Source: Lacrimispora amygdalina (GTDB lineage Bacteria > Bacillota > Clostridia > Lachnospirales > Lachnospiraceae). From it: a stretch of DNA of 64,000 nt. The notes beneath the pieces are model-generated. The model was not told where the DNA came from and did no database searches. It saw only the letters and a program-made list of their open reading frames with translations. The stretch is from positions 124,001 to 188,000 of the forward strand of contig NZ_OAOF01000003.1 in NCBI RefSeq assembly GCF_900205965.1, written 5' to 3'. Of the stretch, positions 14,973 to 24,365 are shown piece by piece. The position numbers were made by a program, and so were the translations under genes. Each line of letters begins with the position of its first letter. Position 1 is the first letter of the stretch.

Positions 14973-16427
14973 ATGAGTACGACAATTGCAAAATCGGTAG
15001 GTAATTCCAACCCCCTCATCGATCATCATTTAGGAGCGGATCCCTTTGCACTGACTTATAATGGAAGAGTATATATTTATATGTCCAGTGATAATTACGA
15101 GTATAATCCAGATGGATCAATCCGGGAAAATGGGTTTAATAATTTAAAAAGCGTTTTTGTAATATCATCAGAAGATATGGTGAACTGGACTGACCATGGG
15201 GCCATTCCTGTGGCAGGTGCAAATGGAGCAAACGGAGGGCAGGGAATTGCAAAATGGGCAGGCGGTTCCTGGGCGCCGGCTGCAGCTGTGAAAAATATTA
15301 ATGGAAAGGACAAATTCTTCCTTTACTTTGCCAATGGCGGAGCTGGAATCGGCGTATTGACAGCGGACAGCCCCATCGGACCGTGGCATGATCCGCTAGG
15401 AAGAGCGCTTGTCACGTCAAGCACACCTGGCGTCGCCGGTGTGGTGTGGCTCTTTGATCCGGCTGTATTTGTAGACAGTGATGGAACAGGTTATTTATAT
15501 TGCGGTGGCGGTATTCCCGGGGGGCAGAGACCGTCACAGTCCCAAATAGCAAATCCCAGGACAGCCAGAGTTCTTCGTCTGGGAGCGGATATGACAAGTA
15601 TTGTGGGAAGTGCCGTTACCATCGACGCACCTTTCATGTTTGAGGATTCTGGAATCCATAAGCATAATGGAGTTTACTATTACTCTTATTGTATTAACTT
15701 TTCCGGCTCTCACCCGGGCAATATACCTCCGGGAGAAATCGGATACATGACCAGCAGAAGTCCCATGGGGCCATTTACCTATGCAGGCCATTTCTTAAAG
15801 AATCCAGGCAGTTTTTTCGGAGCCGGCGGTAATAACCACCATTGTGTTTTCCAGTTTAAGAATCAGTGGTATGTGGTTTATCATGCCCAGACCGTAAGTC
15901 TGGCTTTATACGGTTCCGGAAAAGGATACCGTTCACCCCATATTAATCCGTTGTACCATAACGGTGACGGAAGCATCCGTGAGGTTGCTGCAAACTATGC
16001 AGGAGTGGGTCAGCTTTCCAATTTAAATCCTTATAATCGGGTTGAGGCGGAAACCATCGGCTGGAACGGCAGAATTTTAACAGAGAAAAGCTATGCCTGG
16101 GGAGGTCCAGAAAGCAATCAGAATGTAACCGGAATTCAAAACGGAGACTGGGTCGCAGTTGGTAATGCAGATTTTGGGTCCGGAGGTGCCAGAAGCTTTA
16201 AGGCAAACGTAGCCTCCACATCAGGGGGGAAAATCGAGGTACGTCTTGACAGTGTGAACGGCAGGCTTGTGGGAACACTGAATGTGCCCAATACAGGCGG
16301 AATGCAGAACTGGAGAACAGCAGAAACATCCATCAATGGAGCCACAGGTATACATAAACTGTTCTTTGTATTTACTGGAAATGGATACGGGAACTTGTTT
16401 AATTTTGATTATTGGCAGTTTTCTTAA
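14973..16427 (+). CDS. GH43 arabinofuranosidase-like protein with CBM6 domain, no signal peptide
   Basis: 484 residues. Residues ~10-340 form a GH43 five-bladed propeller with candidate catalytic residues D23 (LGADPFAL), D162 (FDPAVFVDSDGTGYLY) and E224 (MFEDSGIHKHNGVYYY). It resembles arabinoxylan arabinofuranohydrolases such as Bacillus XynD, which remove arabinose from xylan. Residues ~355-484 (RVEAETIGWNG...WVAVGNADFG...FNFDYWQF) are a CBM6-type carbohydrate-binding module. Unlike XynD it has no signal peptide: ATG 14973 has AGGAGG at good spacing and the N-terminus is polar. Either it acts inside the cell or it exits by an unusual route. It is followed after 17 bases by a second hemicellulase gene. 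Confidence 0.85.
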   Translation: MSTTIAKSVGNSNPLIDHHLGADPFALTYNGRVYIYMSSDNYEYNPDGSIRENGFNNLKSVFVISSEDMVNWTDHGAIPVAGANGANGGQGIAKWAGGSWAPAAAVKNINGKDKFFLYFANGGAGIGVLTADSPIGPWHDPLGRALVTSSTPGVAGVVWLFDPAVFVDSDGTGYLYCGGGIPGGQRPSQSQIANPRTARVLRLGADMTSIVGSAVTIDAPFMFEDSGIHKHNGVYYYSYCINFSGSHPGNIPPGEIGYMTSRSPMGPFTYAGHFLKNPGSFFGAGGNNHHCVFQFKNQWYVVYHAQTVSLALYGSGKGYRSPHINPLYHNGDGSIREVAANYAGVGQLSNLNPYNRVEAETIGWNGRILTEKSYAWGGPESNQNVTGIQNGDWVAVGNADFGSGGARSFKANVASTSGGKIEVRLDSVNGRLVGTLNVPNTGGMQNWRTAETSINGATGIHKLFFVFTGNGYGNLFNFDYWQFS

Positions 16428-16444
16428 ACGGAAAGGAGTTTTTT

Positions 16445-19267
16445 ATGGAAGATGTAATGAAAGATGAGATGAGAACAGCATGGCAGTCTGATAATGGAAA
16501 TGGTACCTACACCAATCCAATTTTAAATGCGGATTATCCCGACATTGCAGCCATTCGGGTTGGAAGCGATTTTTACATGGTCAGCTCCACATTTGTATCC
16601 TTTCCCAGTATACCAATTATGCACTCAAAAGATCTGGTAAACTGGGAAATAATCGGATATGTTACAGCAGATTTAAACGGAACCGGAAAATCCTATACAC
16701 TCACCAACAGCTTTGAGGATTATGGGCATGGCTGCTGGGCTCCTACCATTGCATATCGAAACGGTGTTTATTATGTGGGAATTTATCAGGCGCAGGGCAG
16801 ATTCATTCTGTGTACCGCCACAAATCCGGCAGGTCCTTATACAAAAACAGTATTTGACCGGGGATTTCATGATCCTGCACTGTTTCTTGATGATGACGGA
16901 ACGGGTTATATCATTTCAGAAGCAAATGATGTGAGAATCAGCAGACTGAGCGGGGATTATAAATCTGTAGTGGACAGCAGAGTGAGCACCCGTATCGAGG
17001 GTGCTACCGGAAGATATCTGGTGGAAGGAACCCATGTGATTAAAAAGAACGGATTTTACTACATATTCCGGAACTCTACACCGCCGGAATCCTTTACCTA
17101 TTGTCTGCGGTCCAGAAATATTTACGGGCCATATGAGACGAGAATATTATTAAATGGACCTAGTATACCAGGCGGAAGCCAGATCCATCAGGGAGGACCC
17201 ATTGATACCCCGACCGGGGAGTGGTGGTTCTATGTATTTCAGGATGGCGGCGGCTTAGGCCGCAGGGATATTCTGGTACCGATGCAGTGGCAGAATGACT
17301 GGCCGGTTCTTGGTGATCCATCCACAGTCCGGAATGTAACAATCGCTGGAAAAAGCTACCCAATGGGCAATGTTCCCATTACCTACAGAAAACCCAATGT
17401 AGGTGCTTCTTATCCGGTCCGTACCATACCCGATACCGATGATTTTAATTCCCCTGTTCTGGGTGTTCAGTGGCAGTGGAATCATTATCCGGATAACAGT
17501 AAGTGGTCATTGCGTGAGCGTCCGGGCTACTTAAGACTTCATGCTAAACAGGCCAATAACTTATGGCGGGCTTCCAATACCTTAACTCAGAGAGTACAGG
17601 GCCCTGGCTGTCAGGGAACCATTGAACTGGATACAGCCAATATGGCAGATGGGGATCAGGCCGGACTCTGCCTCCTTAACATTCCTTATGGATCCATTGG
17701 TGTGGTAAAATCAGGGGGTGTGAAAAGGATTGCAGCCAATATCAATGCCAAAGAAGACGGACAGGGAGTGATTACCAATGGTCCGGTGCTTTACAATCAG
17801 ATCGTCTACCTGCGGGTGGATGCAGACCTTCTTACCAATAAGGCAGTATTTTCCTACAGTACAGATAATATTACCTTTACCCGTCTTGGCGGACAGCTGA
17901 ATATGCCGTTCGACCTGGGATTCTTCCAGGGAGATAAGTTTGGTATCTATAACTTTAACACAGCTTCTTCGGGCGGATTCGTTGATGTTAACTGGTTCCG
18001 TTTTACTTCCTCAAAAGGAAGAACTTCAGGTATGTCAGAGACTGCCGTTACAGAAGAAATGCTGGAAACAGATATGGCAGCCGCAGCATCAGGGGGCGAT
18101 GCAGCCATTAATCTGGCAGCGCAGAAACAGCTGATCCGGGGCTTTGGCGGAATCAACCACCCGGCCTGGATTGGAGATTTAACCGCGGCCCAAAGAGAAA
18201 CTGCCTTCGGAAACGGTAATAACCAGCTGGGATTTACAGTTCTAAGAATCTATATAGACGAAAACAGGAATAACTGGAGCAGAGAGCTGGCAACTGCCAG
18301 AAAGGCAAAGGAAAAAGGAGCCATACTTTTTGCTTCCCCATGGAATCCGCCCAGTGATATGGTAGAGATGTTCACCCGTGACGGAGTAAGTAACCAGAAG
18401 CGTTTAAGATACGATAAATACGCAGCCTATGCCCAGCATCTCAATGACTTTGTATCATATATGAGAAATAATGGAGCGGAGCTGTATGCCATATCTGTTC
18501 AGAATGAGCCGGATTATGCTCATACCTGGACCTGGTGGACTCCGTCTGAGATGCTGAATTTCATGAAAAATTACGCAGGGTCTATAAACTGCAGGGTCAT
18601 TGCACCAGAGTCATTTTCTTATATGAAGAACATGTCAGATCCAATTTTAAATGATTCCAGGGCACTTGCCAACATGGATATCCTGGGAGCCCATCTTTAC
18701 GGCACGCCGGAGAGCAGCTTTGCGTATCCGCTGTTTAAACAGAAGGGAGCCAATAAGGAACTCTGGATGACGGAGGTATATTATCCAAACAGCAATAACA
18801 ATTCTGCAGATTTGTGGCCGGAGGCGCTTGAGGTTTCCTATCACATTCACAATGCCATGGTATTAGGAGATTTCCAGACCTATGTGTGGTGGTACATCCG
18901 CAGACAGTACGGTCCGATGAAGGAGGATGGTACAATCAGTAAACGTGGCTATAATATGGCTCATTTCTCAAAGTTTGTCAGACCTGGATATGTAAGAGTG
19001 GACGCCACCAGAAATCCGGCTTCCAGTGTCTATGTGTCTGCTTATAAAGGAGATAATAAGGCAGTAATTGTAGCGATTAATAAAAACACATATACTGTCA
19101 GCCAGAAATTTACATTCCAGAACGGAACGGGAGGTTCGGTTTCTTCCTGGATTACAGACGGAAGCAGAAATCTTGCAGCAGGATCCGGTTACAGCGTATC
19201 CGGGAACTCATTTACAGCCCAACTTCCAGGCAGAAGTGTGACAACCTTTGTTACAAATTTAAGATAA
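16445..19267 (+). CDS. GH43-GH30 hemicellulase fusion, no signal peptide
   Basis: 940 residues from ATG 16445 (AAGGAG 7 bases upstream). Residues ~20-325 are a GH43 beta-xylosidase/arabinofuranosidase propeller with D33 (ADYPD), D143 (FHDPALF) and E194 (LVEGTH). Residues ~332-518 are the concanavalin-like C-terminal sandwich of GH43 xylosidases. Residues ~553-940 are a complete GH30 glucuronoxylanase of the XynC type with acid/base E688 (QNEPDY), nucleophile E777 (WMTEVYYP), the WWYIRRQYGP loop whose arginine reads the methylglucuronic acid of xylan, and the beta-sandwich tail ending VTTFVTNLR. No signal peptide, although XynC is secreted. The linker (~520-550) is Ala/Thr/Glu rich. The enzyme could cut glucuronoxylan and trim the products in one chain. 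Confidence 0.88.
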   Translation: MEDVMKDEMRTAWQSDNGNGTYTNPILNADYPDIAAIRVGSDFYMVSSTFVSFPSIPIMHSKDLVNWEIIGYVTADLNGTGKSYTLTNSFEDYGHGCWAPTIAYRNGVYYVGIYQAQGRFILCTATNPAGPYTKTVFDRGFHDPALFLDDDGTGYIISEANDVRISRLSGDYKSVVDSRVSTRIEGATGRYLVEGTHVIKKNGFYYIFRNSTPPESFTYCLRSRNIYGPYETRILLNGPSIPGGSQIHQGGPIDTPTGEWWFYVFQDGGGLGRRDILVPMQWQNDWPVLGDPSTVRNVTIAGKSYPMGNVPITYRKPNVGASYPVRTIPDTDDFNSPVLGVQWQWNHYPDNSKWSLRERPGYLRLHAKQANNLWRASNTLTQRVQGPGCQGTIELDTANMADGDQAGLCLLNIPYGSIGVVKSGGVKRIAANINAKEDGQGVITNGPVLYNQIVYLRVDADLLTNKAVFSYSTDNITFTRLGGQLNMPFDLGFFQGDKFGIYNFNTASSGGFVDVNWFRFTSSKGRTSGMSETAVTEEMLETDMAAAASGGDAAINLAAQKQLIRGFGGINHPAWIGDLTAAQRETAFGNGNNQLGFTVLRIYIDENRNNWSRELATARKAKEKGAILFASPWNPPSDMVEMFTRDGVSNQKRLRYDKYAAYAQHLNDFVSYMRNNGAELYAISVQNEPDYAHTWTWWTPSEMLNFMKNYAGSINCRVIAPESFSYMKNMSDPILNDSRALANMDILGAHLYGTPESSFAYPLFKQKGANKELWMTEVYYPNSNNNSADLWPEALEVSYHIHNAMVLGDFQTYVWWYIRRQYGPMKEDGTISKRGYNMAHFSKFVRPGYVRVDATRNPASSVYVSAYKGDNKAVIVAINKNTYTVSQKFTFQNGTGGSVSSWITDGSRNLAAGSGYSVSGNSFTAQLPGRSVTTFVTNLR

Positions 19268-19362
19268 TACGGAACATATAACAAGAATGAGGCAGGGGGC
19301 TTTGACAATCGGTCAGGGTGCCCTGTTTCACGGTTTTATTTCTTAAGTTATCAGATCTTATG

Positions 19363-19391
19363 TTTACTAGAATGGAAAGCGGTATTATAAT
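19363..19391 (+). promoter_or_regulatory. Sigma-A-like promoter
   Basis: TTTACT (19363-19368), 17 bp, TATAAT (19386-19391), about 30 bases before the start of the next gene. Confidence 0.6.
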
Positions 19392-19422
19392 ACGTTTATA
19401 TCAGGAAAGTGAGAGGAGAAAG

Positions 19423-20031
19423 ATGAAGAAAGAATTACCTTATTTCAGTATTGGAGATTCCTTTGGTGGAAATCAGGACTGGTTTCGGGATCCGATGATG
19501 CATTTAGGCGGCTGCGGAGCAGCAGCTGCATGTGATGTCTGCATTAATCTGGCATTCCATCACAACAAAACTCATCTGTATCCATTTGAAATCCAAAGAC
19601 TTGACAAAGATGCTTATATTAAATTTTCCGTCATAATGAAACCTTATTTAAGACCGCGCTTCGGGGGAATCGATACCCTTGAAGTATTTATAGATGGTTT
19701 TAATCAGTATTTAAAATACGTAAATGAGCAGAGAATACAGATGTCCGGCTGTCCTGGTGATACTCCGGTAAAGGAAGCTGCAAGTAATGTGAAAGATCAG
19801 ATTGACAGGGGAATACCTATCCCATTTTTACAGCTGCGCCATAAAAATGTGAACTTTAAGGATCTGGTCTGGCATTGGTTTATGCTGGTGGGATATGAAG
19901 AATTTGAGAATGAATTTTATGTAAAAATTGCCACTTACGGCGGATTTCGATGGATTTCCTTCAATGAACTGTGGGAGACTGGTTATAAGCGTAAGGGTGG
20001 AATGGTGCTTCTGCGGGAGCCGGAAGAGTAA
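19423..20031 (+). CDS. Papain-like cysteine peptidase-like protein
   Basis: 202 residues from ATG 19423 (GAGAGGAG upstream). GGCGAAAACDVC near residue 30 and WHWFMLVGYE near residue 150 look like the Cys and His of a papain-like C39-type fold. No signal or membrane segment is present. Genes of this type often process or sense peptides. A histidine-kinase fragment follows directly, hinting at a former peptide-signalling locus. Catalytic activity is unproven, and it could be a non-peptidase relative. Confidence 0.5.
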   Translation: MKKELPYFSIGDSFGGNQDWFRDPMMHLGGCGAAAACDVCINLAFHHNKTHLYPFEIQRLDKDAYIKFSVIMKPYLRPRFGGIDTLEVFIDGFNQYLKYVNEQRIQMSGCPGDTPVKEAASNVKDQIDRGIPIPFLQLRHKNVNFKDLVWHWFMLVGYEEFENEFYVKIATYGGFRWISFNELWETGYKRKGGMVLLREPEE

Positions 20032-20032
20032 G

Positions 20033-20221
20033 GTGATAAGGACGGCATTTTTATCTGTTACAACAAAAGGGGATTATATCAATCATGGGTTTGGTATGGG
20101 AAATATAAGACTGGCAGTGGAAAAATATAAGGGGCATATGGAGTATCATTTGGAAAATGAGGGCGATCTGCAGTACTTTGTTCTGGAGATTCTTTTGTTC
20201 GTACACAATACAACACGGTAG
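20033..20221 (+). pseudogene. C-terminal fragment of a GHKL sensor histidine kinase
   Basis: A 62-codon frame contains TTKGDYINHGFGMGNIRLAVEKYKG and then a hydrophobic beta-rich end. The GFGMGN segment is the G2 box of the GHKL ATP-binding domain, and the surrounding spacing is that of AgrC-like peptide-sensing kinases. The membrane sensor, the phospho-acceptor histidine and the N box are absent, so this is a remnant. It begins right after the peptidase-like gene with no ribosome site. Confidence 0.7.
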
Positions 20222-20303
20222 AAACATTTCACAACAAAAATTACCTGGGGAAGTCATCCGGAGTTATGATTAATCATGAAATCTGGCAAAGGAGACAAAA
20301 GAA

Positions 20304-21101
20304 ATGAGTTATGATTCCCAAACAAACCAAAAACAATGGAATAAAAAAGAAATAAGAAAAAATACGAACAAACTGGTCCGAGGGGTCCTTTTGTATGAGC
20401 TGATTATGTTTCTTATTGTAATTGCTGATATTACCCGCAGGATCATGAATACTTTCCGCAACTCAGATTTTAATATGGATGCGGTTCTTGATGAGGCCAT
20501 AAAGAGCGGCACTTCCAGTATCATTGCGGTGATTCTGGGATTGGCTTTTTTATTCTTTTATTTTAAAAAGAGTGACTCCAGGAAGCTGGTATTTTACACC
20601 AGAGATAAAATGACCGGGCGGTCATTCCTGGTTCTGCTGACCGTTTTTATGTCCGCGCAGGCTGCGTTCAGTTTGTTAGGCGGTGGCATGGAGTTGGGCT
20701 TTAACCAATTTGGTTATAGTATTCTGGGAGAAATTAAAGATGCTTCAAGTAACAGCAGTACAGTATCTATGTTATTGTACGCCTCCTTCATAGGACCTGT
20801 TTCAGAAGAAATTATTTTCCGAGGCTTCGTTATGAGAGGGTTTGAAAAGTATGGTGCGCGATATGCGGTGGTGATGTCCGCTGTTATCTTTGGATTGTTC
20901 CATGGAAATATGATTCAGAGTATCTTTGCAGGACTGGTTGGCCTGATCCTGATGAAGAAAACGGAGTTAAGAGAAAGAATGAAAGAAACAAAGATTGACG
21001 GAGGATTACTGGGGGCGACATGTTCTTCCATATGGCTGCTGATCTTTTTTGCCTTTCAGTTATTTCAGGGAATATCCGGGATAGAAAAGCTGCCTGTTTA
21101 A
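20304..21101 (+). CDS. CPBP family intramembrane metalloprotease
   Basis: 265 residues with about six hydrophobic segments. EEIIFRGFVMRGFEKYG matches motif 1 (EExxxR) and FGLFHGN motif 2 (FxxxH) of the CPBP (CAAX protease and bacteriocin-processing) family, which act as glutamate-dependent proteases in the membrane. In Firmicutes such proteins are linked to bacteriocin maturation or immunity, consistent with the peptidase-like gene and kinase remnant upstream. ATG 20304 has AAAGGAG well placed. A terminator follows. Confidence 0.85.
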   Translation: MSYDSQTNQKQWNKKEIRKNTNKLVRGVLLYELIMFLIVIADITRRIMNTFRNSDFNMDAVLDEAIKSGTSSIIAVILGLAFLFFYFKKSDSRKLVFYTRDKMTGRSFLVLLTVFMSAQAAFSLLGGGMELGFNQFGYSILGEIKDASSNSSTVSMLLYASFIGPVSEEIIFRGFVMRGFEKYGARYAVVMSAVIFGLFHGNMIQSIFAGLVGLILMKKTELRERMKETKIDGGLLGATCSSIWLLIFFAFQLFQGISGIEKLPV

Positions 21102-21106
21102 AATAT

Positions 21107-21143
21107 AAGTGCCCGCTTCTTTAAGACAGGAGGCGGGCACTTT
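21107..21143. terminator. Bidirectional terminator
   Basis: AAGTGCCCGC pairs with GCGGGCACTT between convergent genes, the CPBP protease (plus) and the flavin oxidoreductase (minus). T-rich runs flank both sides. Confidence 0.75.
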
Positions 21144-21196
21144 GTGCGCATAGCACGAAATGAGTTTTTTATTTACTGTGTCAGGCAGCTGCTAAA

Positions 21197-23149
21197 TCAG
21201 CGAAGTCTGTATGCCTCGCGGTATCCGGAAGCAACAGCCTGCTTGATTCTGCCGATGTGATTGGCATCACCGATCACAATCACGTTCTCAAATTCTTTTT
21301 TCAGCTCATCAGCCAGCTGGTTATCGGGTTTTACCCCAAGTGAAAGTACGACAGCGTCTGCATCCAGCTTTTTCTTATTACCTTCTTTATCTTCTAAGAC
21401 AACTCCGTCAGGTAAAATCTCAAGCAGTTTATGACCGGGGTAATATTCAGGATTAGAAGCGCCCAGCTTTTTCTTAATATCAGTCAGCGGCTGCCAGTAA
21501 GCTCCTGGTCCTATTTCATCTGCCATGTCCACAATTTCCAGATTATTTCCCAAACTTGCAAGCAGTTCTGCAGTCTCCATACCAGTAAGACCAGAACCAA
21601 TGACTGCTATTTTCTTATGTGAAAATGATGTCTTTCCGCTTAAAATCTCGTCTGCTGTATAGACATTGGAACCATTCACACCAGGGATAGTTCCGGGAAT
21701 GACTGGCTTTGATCCGGTTGCAACAAATACTGCGTGGGGATTCAGCTTTTTAATTTCCTCTGCTGTGGCAGGTGTGTTAAGCCGGACGTTCACATTCAGC
21801 TTCTTAAACATGCTTTCATAGTATTCGCCCATCCAGCCCATTTTTTCTTTGCATGGTGGCTTTGATCCAAGCCATACCTGACCCCCGAGATGATCACATT
21901 TTTCAAATAATGTAACTGCAAAACCTCTCTGAGCAAGAGTAAGTGCGGCTTCCATGCCTGCAGGACCGGCTCCGATTACGGCGATACAGCGTCCATTTCC
22001 GTTGTTTTCTATGTCATTATAGAACCATTCCTTTCCTGTACGGGGGTTGACAGAGCAGTTTATTCCATCAAACATTGTTTCCATACAGTTAAGGCAGGAG
22101 ATACAGCGGCGGATCTCATCGGTACGTCCGCTTTTGGCTTTATTACACCATTCCGGATCGGCAAGCAATCCCCGGGCAATAGTGACACCGTCTGTACGTC
22201 CCTGTGCAATGATACTTTCAGCAAATTCCGGATTACGGATAACTCCAACTGCAAACACGGGTACATCGATTACTTTTTTAATCTCTTCCGCAAGATATAC
22301 CTTCCAGCCTTCCGGATAAGACACTGGTTCCCAGGCCTCGTTCATGGTCTCATATACACCTGCAGAGACATTGACGGCATCAATTCCAAACGGTACTAAA
22401 TACTTCACGATTTCAATGGATTCCTCCAGCTTTAAACCAGTTTCGTTTTCTGGAATTGGGAATACAGAGCGCTCCAGGAATTCATCTGCTGATATTCTCA
22501 GCATAATTGGGTAGTCGCCCAATCTCTCACGTATGCCTGTAACAATTTCCTGAATGATACGGGCACGTTTCTGAGGACTGCCGCCGTATTTATCCGTTCT
22601 TTTATTGGTATAGGGGGAGAGGAACTGATTGAGCATGTAGCCATGGGCAGCATGGATCTCAACTCCGTCAATTCCGGCTTTTTTACACCGCTCTGCACCG
22701 TCTACAAACTGTTTTACAAGCTCTTCTACCTGTTCGGTTGTCATCTCAAAGCAGGGCCAGTTTATAAGCAGGCTTTTTACGCCGCTGGGGGTTGCGCACA
22801 TGCCGTTTGGTACTGCGGTCTGGCGGCCCGGGTGGTGAAGCTGAACAAAGATGGCACCGTCATAGTAGTGAACTGCATCGGCAAGTCTGGTAAGATCCGG
22901 AATAAACTTATCATCAGTGACCGAGGTCTGGCGGTCACCCATCATACCATGCTCATCATTTACACGGGTTACTTCGTTGACGATCAGTCCGACTCCTCCC
23001 TTAGCCCGGGCCGCATAGTATGCGATTTCCTTATCAGAGACAGTCTGGTCAGGATTTGCAGTCATGTTTCCCATTGCGCCCATTACTACGCGGTTTCGGA
23101 TTGTTAAAGAGCCTATTTTTAAAGGAGAAAATAAATTTGGATAATTCAT
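21197..23149 (-). CDS. NADH:flavin oxidoreductase / 2,4-dienoyl-CoA reductase-like ene-reductase
   Basis: 650-residue iron-sulfur flavoenzyme of the FadH / old yellow enzyme superfamily. Residues 1-~340 are the FMN TIM barrel (FVQLHHPGRQT, EIHAAHGYMLNQFLSPYTNKR). CISCLNCMETMFDGINC (~345) holds the cysteines of the [4Fe-4S] cluster. Residues ~385-650 contain two dinucleotide folds (AVIGAGPAGMEAALTL for FAD, AVIGSGLTGMETAELL for NAD(P)H). It reduces activated C=C bonds; the substrate is unknown. It lies 21 bases after the alcohol dehydrogenase and is transcribed with it, suggesting joint redox use of an unsaturated alcohol or aldehyde. Confidence 0.88.
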   Translation of the reverse strand: MNYPNLFSPLKIGSLTIRNRVVMGAMGNMTANPDQTVSDKEIAYYAARAKGGVGLIVNEVTRVNDEHGMMGDRQTSVTDDKFIPDLTRLADAVHYYDGAIFVQLHHPGRQTAVPNGMCATPSGVKSLLINWPCFEMTTEQVEELVKQFVDGAERCKKAGIDGVEIHAAHGYMLNQFLSPYTNKRTDKYGGSPQKRARIIQEIVTGIRERLGDYPIMLRISADEFLERSVFPIPENETGLKLEESIEIVKYLVPFGIDAVNVSAGVYETMNEAWEPVSYPEGWKVYLAEEIKKVIDVPVFAVGVIRNPEFAESIIAQGRTDGVTIARGLLADPEWCNKAKSGRTDEIRRCISCLNCMETMFDGINCSVNPRTGKEWFYNDIENNGNGRCIAVIGAGPAGMEAALTLAQRGFAVTLFEKCDHLGGQVWLGSKPPCKEKMGWMGEYYESMFKKLNVNVRLNTPATAEEIKKLNPHAVFVATGSKPVIPGTIPGVNGSNVYTADEILSGKTSFSHKKIAVIGSGLTGMETAELLASLGNNLEIVDMADEIGPGAYWQPLTDIKKKLGASNPEYYPGHKLLEILPDGVVLEDKEGNKKKLDADAVVLSLGVKPDNQLADELKKEFENVIVIGDANHIGRIKQAVASGYREAYRLR

Positions 23150-23170
23150 AATAAATCCTTTCTGTTTGTT

Positions 23171-24328
23171 TTACTGGTAAGTGTCATAGACTTTTGCCAT
23201 CATATCCGTAATAATGGCTTCGTCCTGTGGAACGATGCATCCCATGCGCATCATCTCACTGAGTGCGTAGTTAACGGTGGATAAAACCTGCTCTCTGGTG
23301 ATGCCCAGGTCTTTCATGGAAGGAATTCCGATTCTCCGGTTAAATGAACGGACAGCATCTGCCAGCTTTGTGGGCAGCTCTTCATCAGAAGAAATCTCCA
23401 GTTCAAATATTTCCGCAACCTTGCGGTAGATTTCCGGTCTGGCGCCGGCAACCAGTTCGATGACAGATGGGGTTACCAGAGCACAGCCGATTCCATGAGG
23501 GACATGTAATCTTGCGCCCAGCGCATGTGCCATGGCATGTCCTACATTTACCTGGGAATCCTGGAAGGCAATTCCGGCAAAATTGCTGGCTATGGCCAGA
23601 TTATAACGGGCCTCTTTGCAATCTGGATTTTCAACCGCTACAGGCAGCCATTTATAGATGCGTTCCATGCTGTTGAGGGCTAATGTGTCGGAATGGGGAT
23701 TTGGCATTACGTTGCAGAGACATTCGTTGCAGTGGGAAAATGCATCCATGCCGGTGTAGGCAGTGATCGTTTTACCCAGTCCTACCGTTAAATCAGGATC
23801 TACAATAGCAGCATTTGCCCACACAATGCAGCCACACTTCTGATGTGTGTCGGTATCTGTAATAACTGCAACAAAAGTGGATTCCGATCCGGTTCCGGAG
23901 GTTGTGGGGACCATAATTGTTTTAAGGGCCGGATTTAATGTGACCGGATTCGCCGGATCGAAATGTATCATCTTTTTAATATCAACGGTTTTCTTATTTG
24001 TAAAATATAAAGCAATTCCTTTGGCTGTATCAAGACTGGAACCGCCGCCGCATCCAATGATTCCGTCTGCTCCTGTGCTTTCTGCTAGCTTTGCGCCCTC
24101 TATAACGGTCGTGTCGGGGGCATCCATTTTTACTCCGTCATAAACGCTGACGTTTATTCCGCTTTTTAAAAGGCTGTCGATGACTTTCTGTGGAATTCCT
24201 GTTTCAACAATCGTTTTTTCTGTTACCACCAGTACATTAGTCATCCCTAATTCTTTTGCTATGGTACCTGTGTTATTAACTTCCCCTGAACCAAAATAAA
24301 CCGGACATAATTGTGAATATCTTGACAT
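23171..24328 (-). CDS. Iron-containing alcohol dehydrogenase
   Basis: 385 residues of the group III, Fe-dependent NAD(P) alcohol dehydrogenase family. The nucleotide site is GCGGGSSLDTAKG (~95). Metal ligands lie in the conserved segments DAFSHCNE and NVGHAMAHALGARLHVPHG. It interconverts an alcohol and aldehyde and helps regenerate NAD+ in fermentation. ATG 24328 follows GGAG. It is the first gene of a two-gene operon with the ene-reductase, downstream of a Rex-like operator and divergent from a PucR-type regulator. Confidence 0.9.
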   Translation of the reverse strand: MSRYSQLCPVYFGSGEVNNTGTIAKELGMTNVLVVTEKTIVETGIPQKVIDSLLKSGINVSVYDGVKMDAPDTTVIEGAKLAESTGADGIIGCGGGSSLDTAKGIALYFTNKKTVDIKKMIHFDPANPVTLNPALKTIMVPTTSGTGSESTFVAVITDTDTHQKCGCIVWANAAIVDPDLTVGLGKTITAYTGMDAFSHCNECLCNVMPNPHSDTLALNSMERIYKWLPVAVENPDCKEARYNLAIASNFAGIAFQDSQVNVGHAMAHALGARLHVPHGIGCALVTPSVIELVAGARPEIYRKVAEIFELEISSDEELPTKLADAVRSFNRRIGIPSMKDLGITREQVLSTVNYALSEMMRMGCIVPQDEAIITDMMAKVYDTYQ

Positions 24329-24365
24329 TGTGACATCTCCTTATTATGATAGTAGTAGAAAATGT

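Noticed and set aside
20039..20221. Functional small protein from a plus-strand start near 19928
   Set aside because: That start lies inside the peptidase-like gene in another frame. The recognisable part is only the G2 region of a kinase, so it is listed as a remnant.
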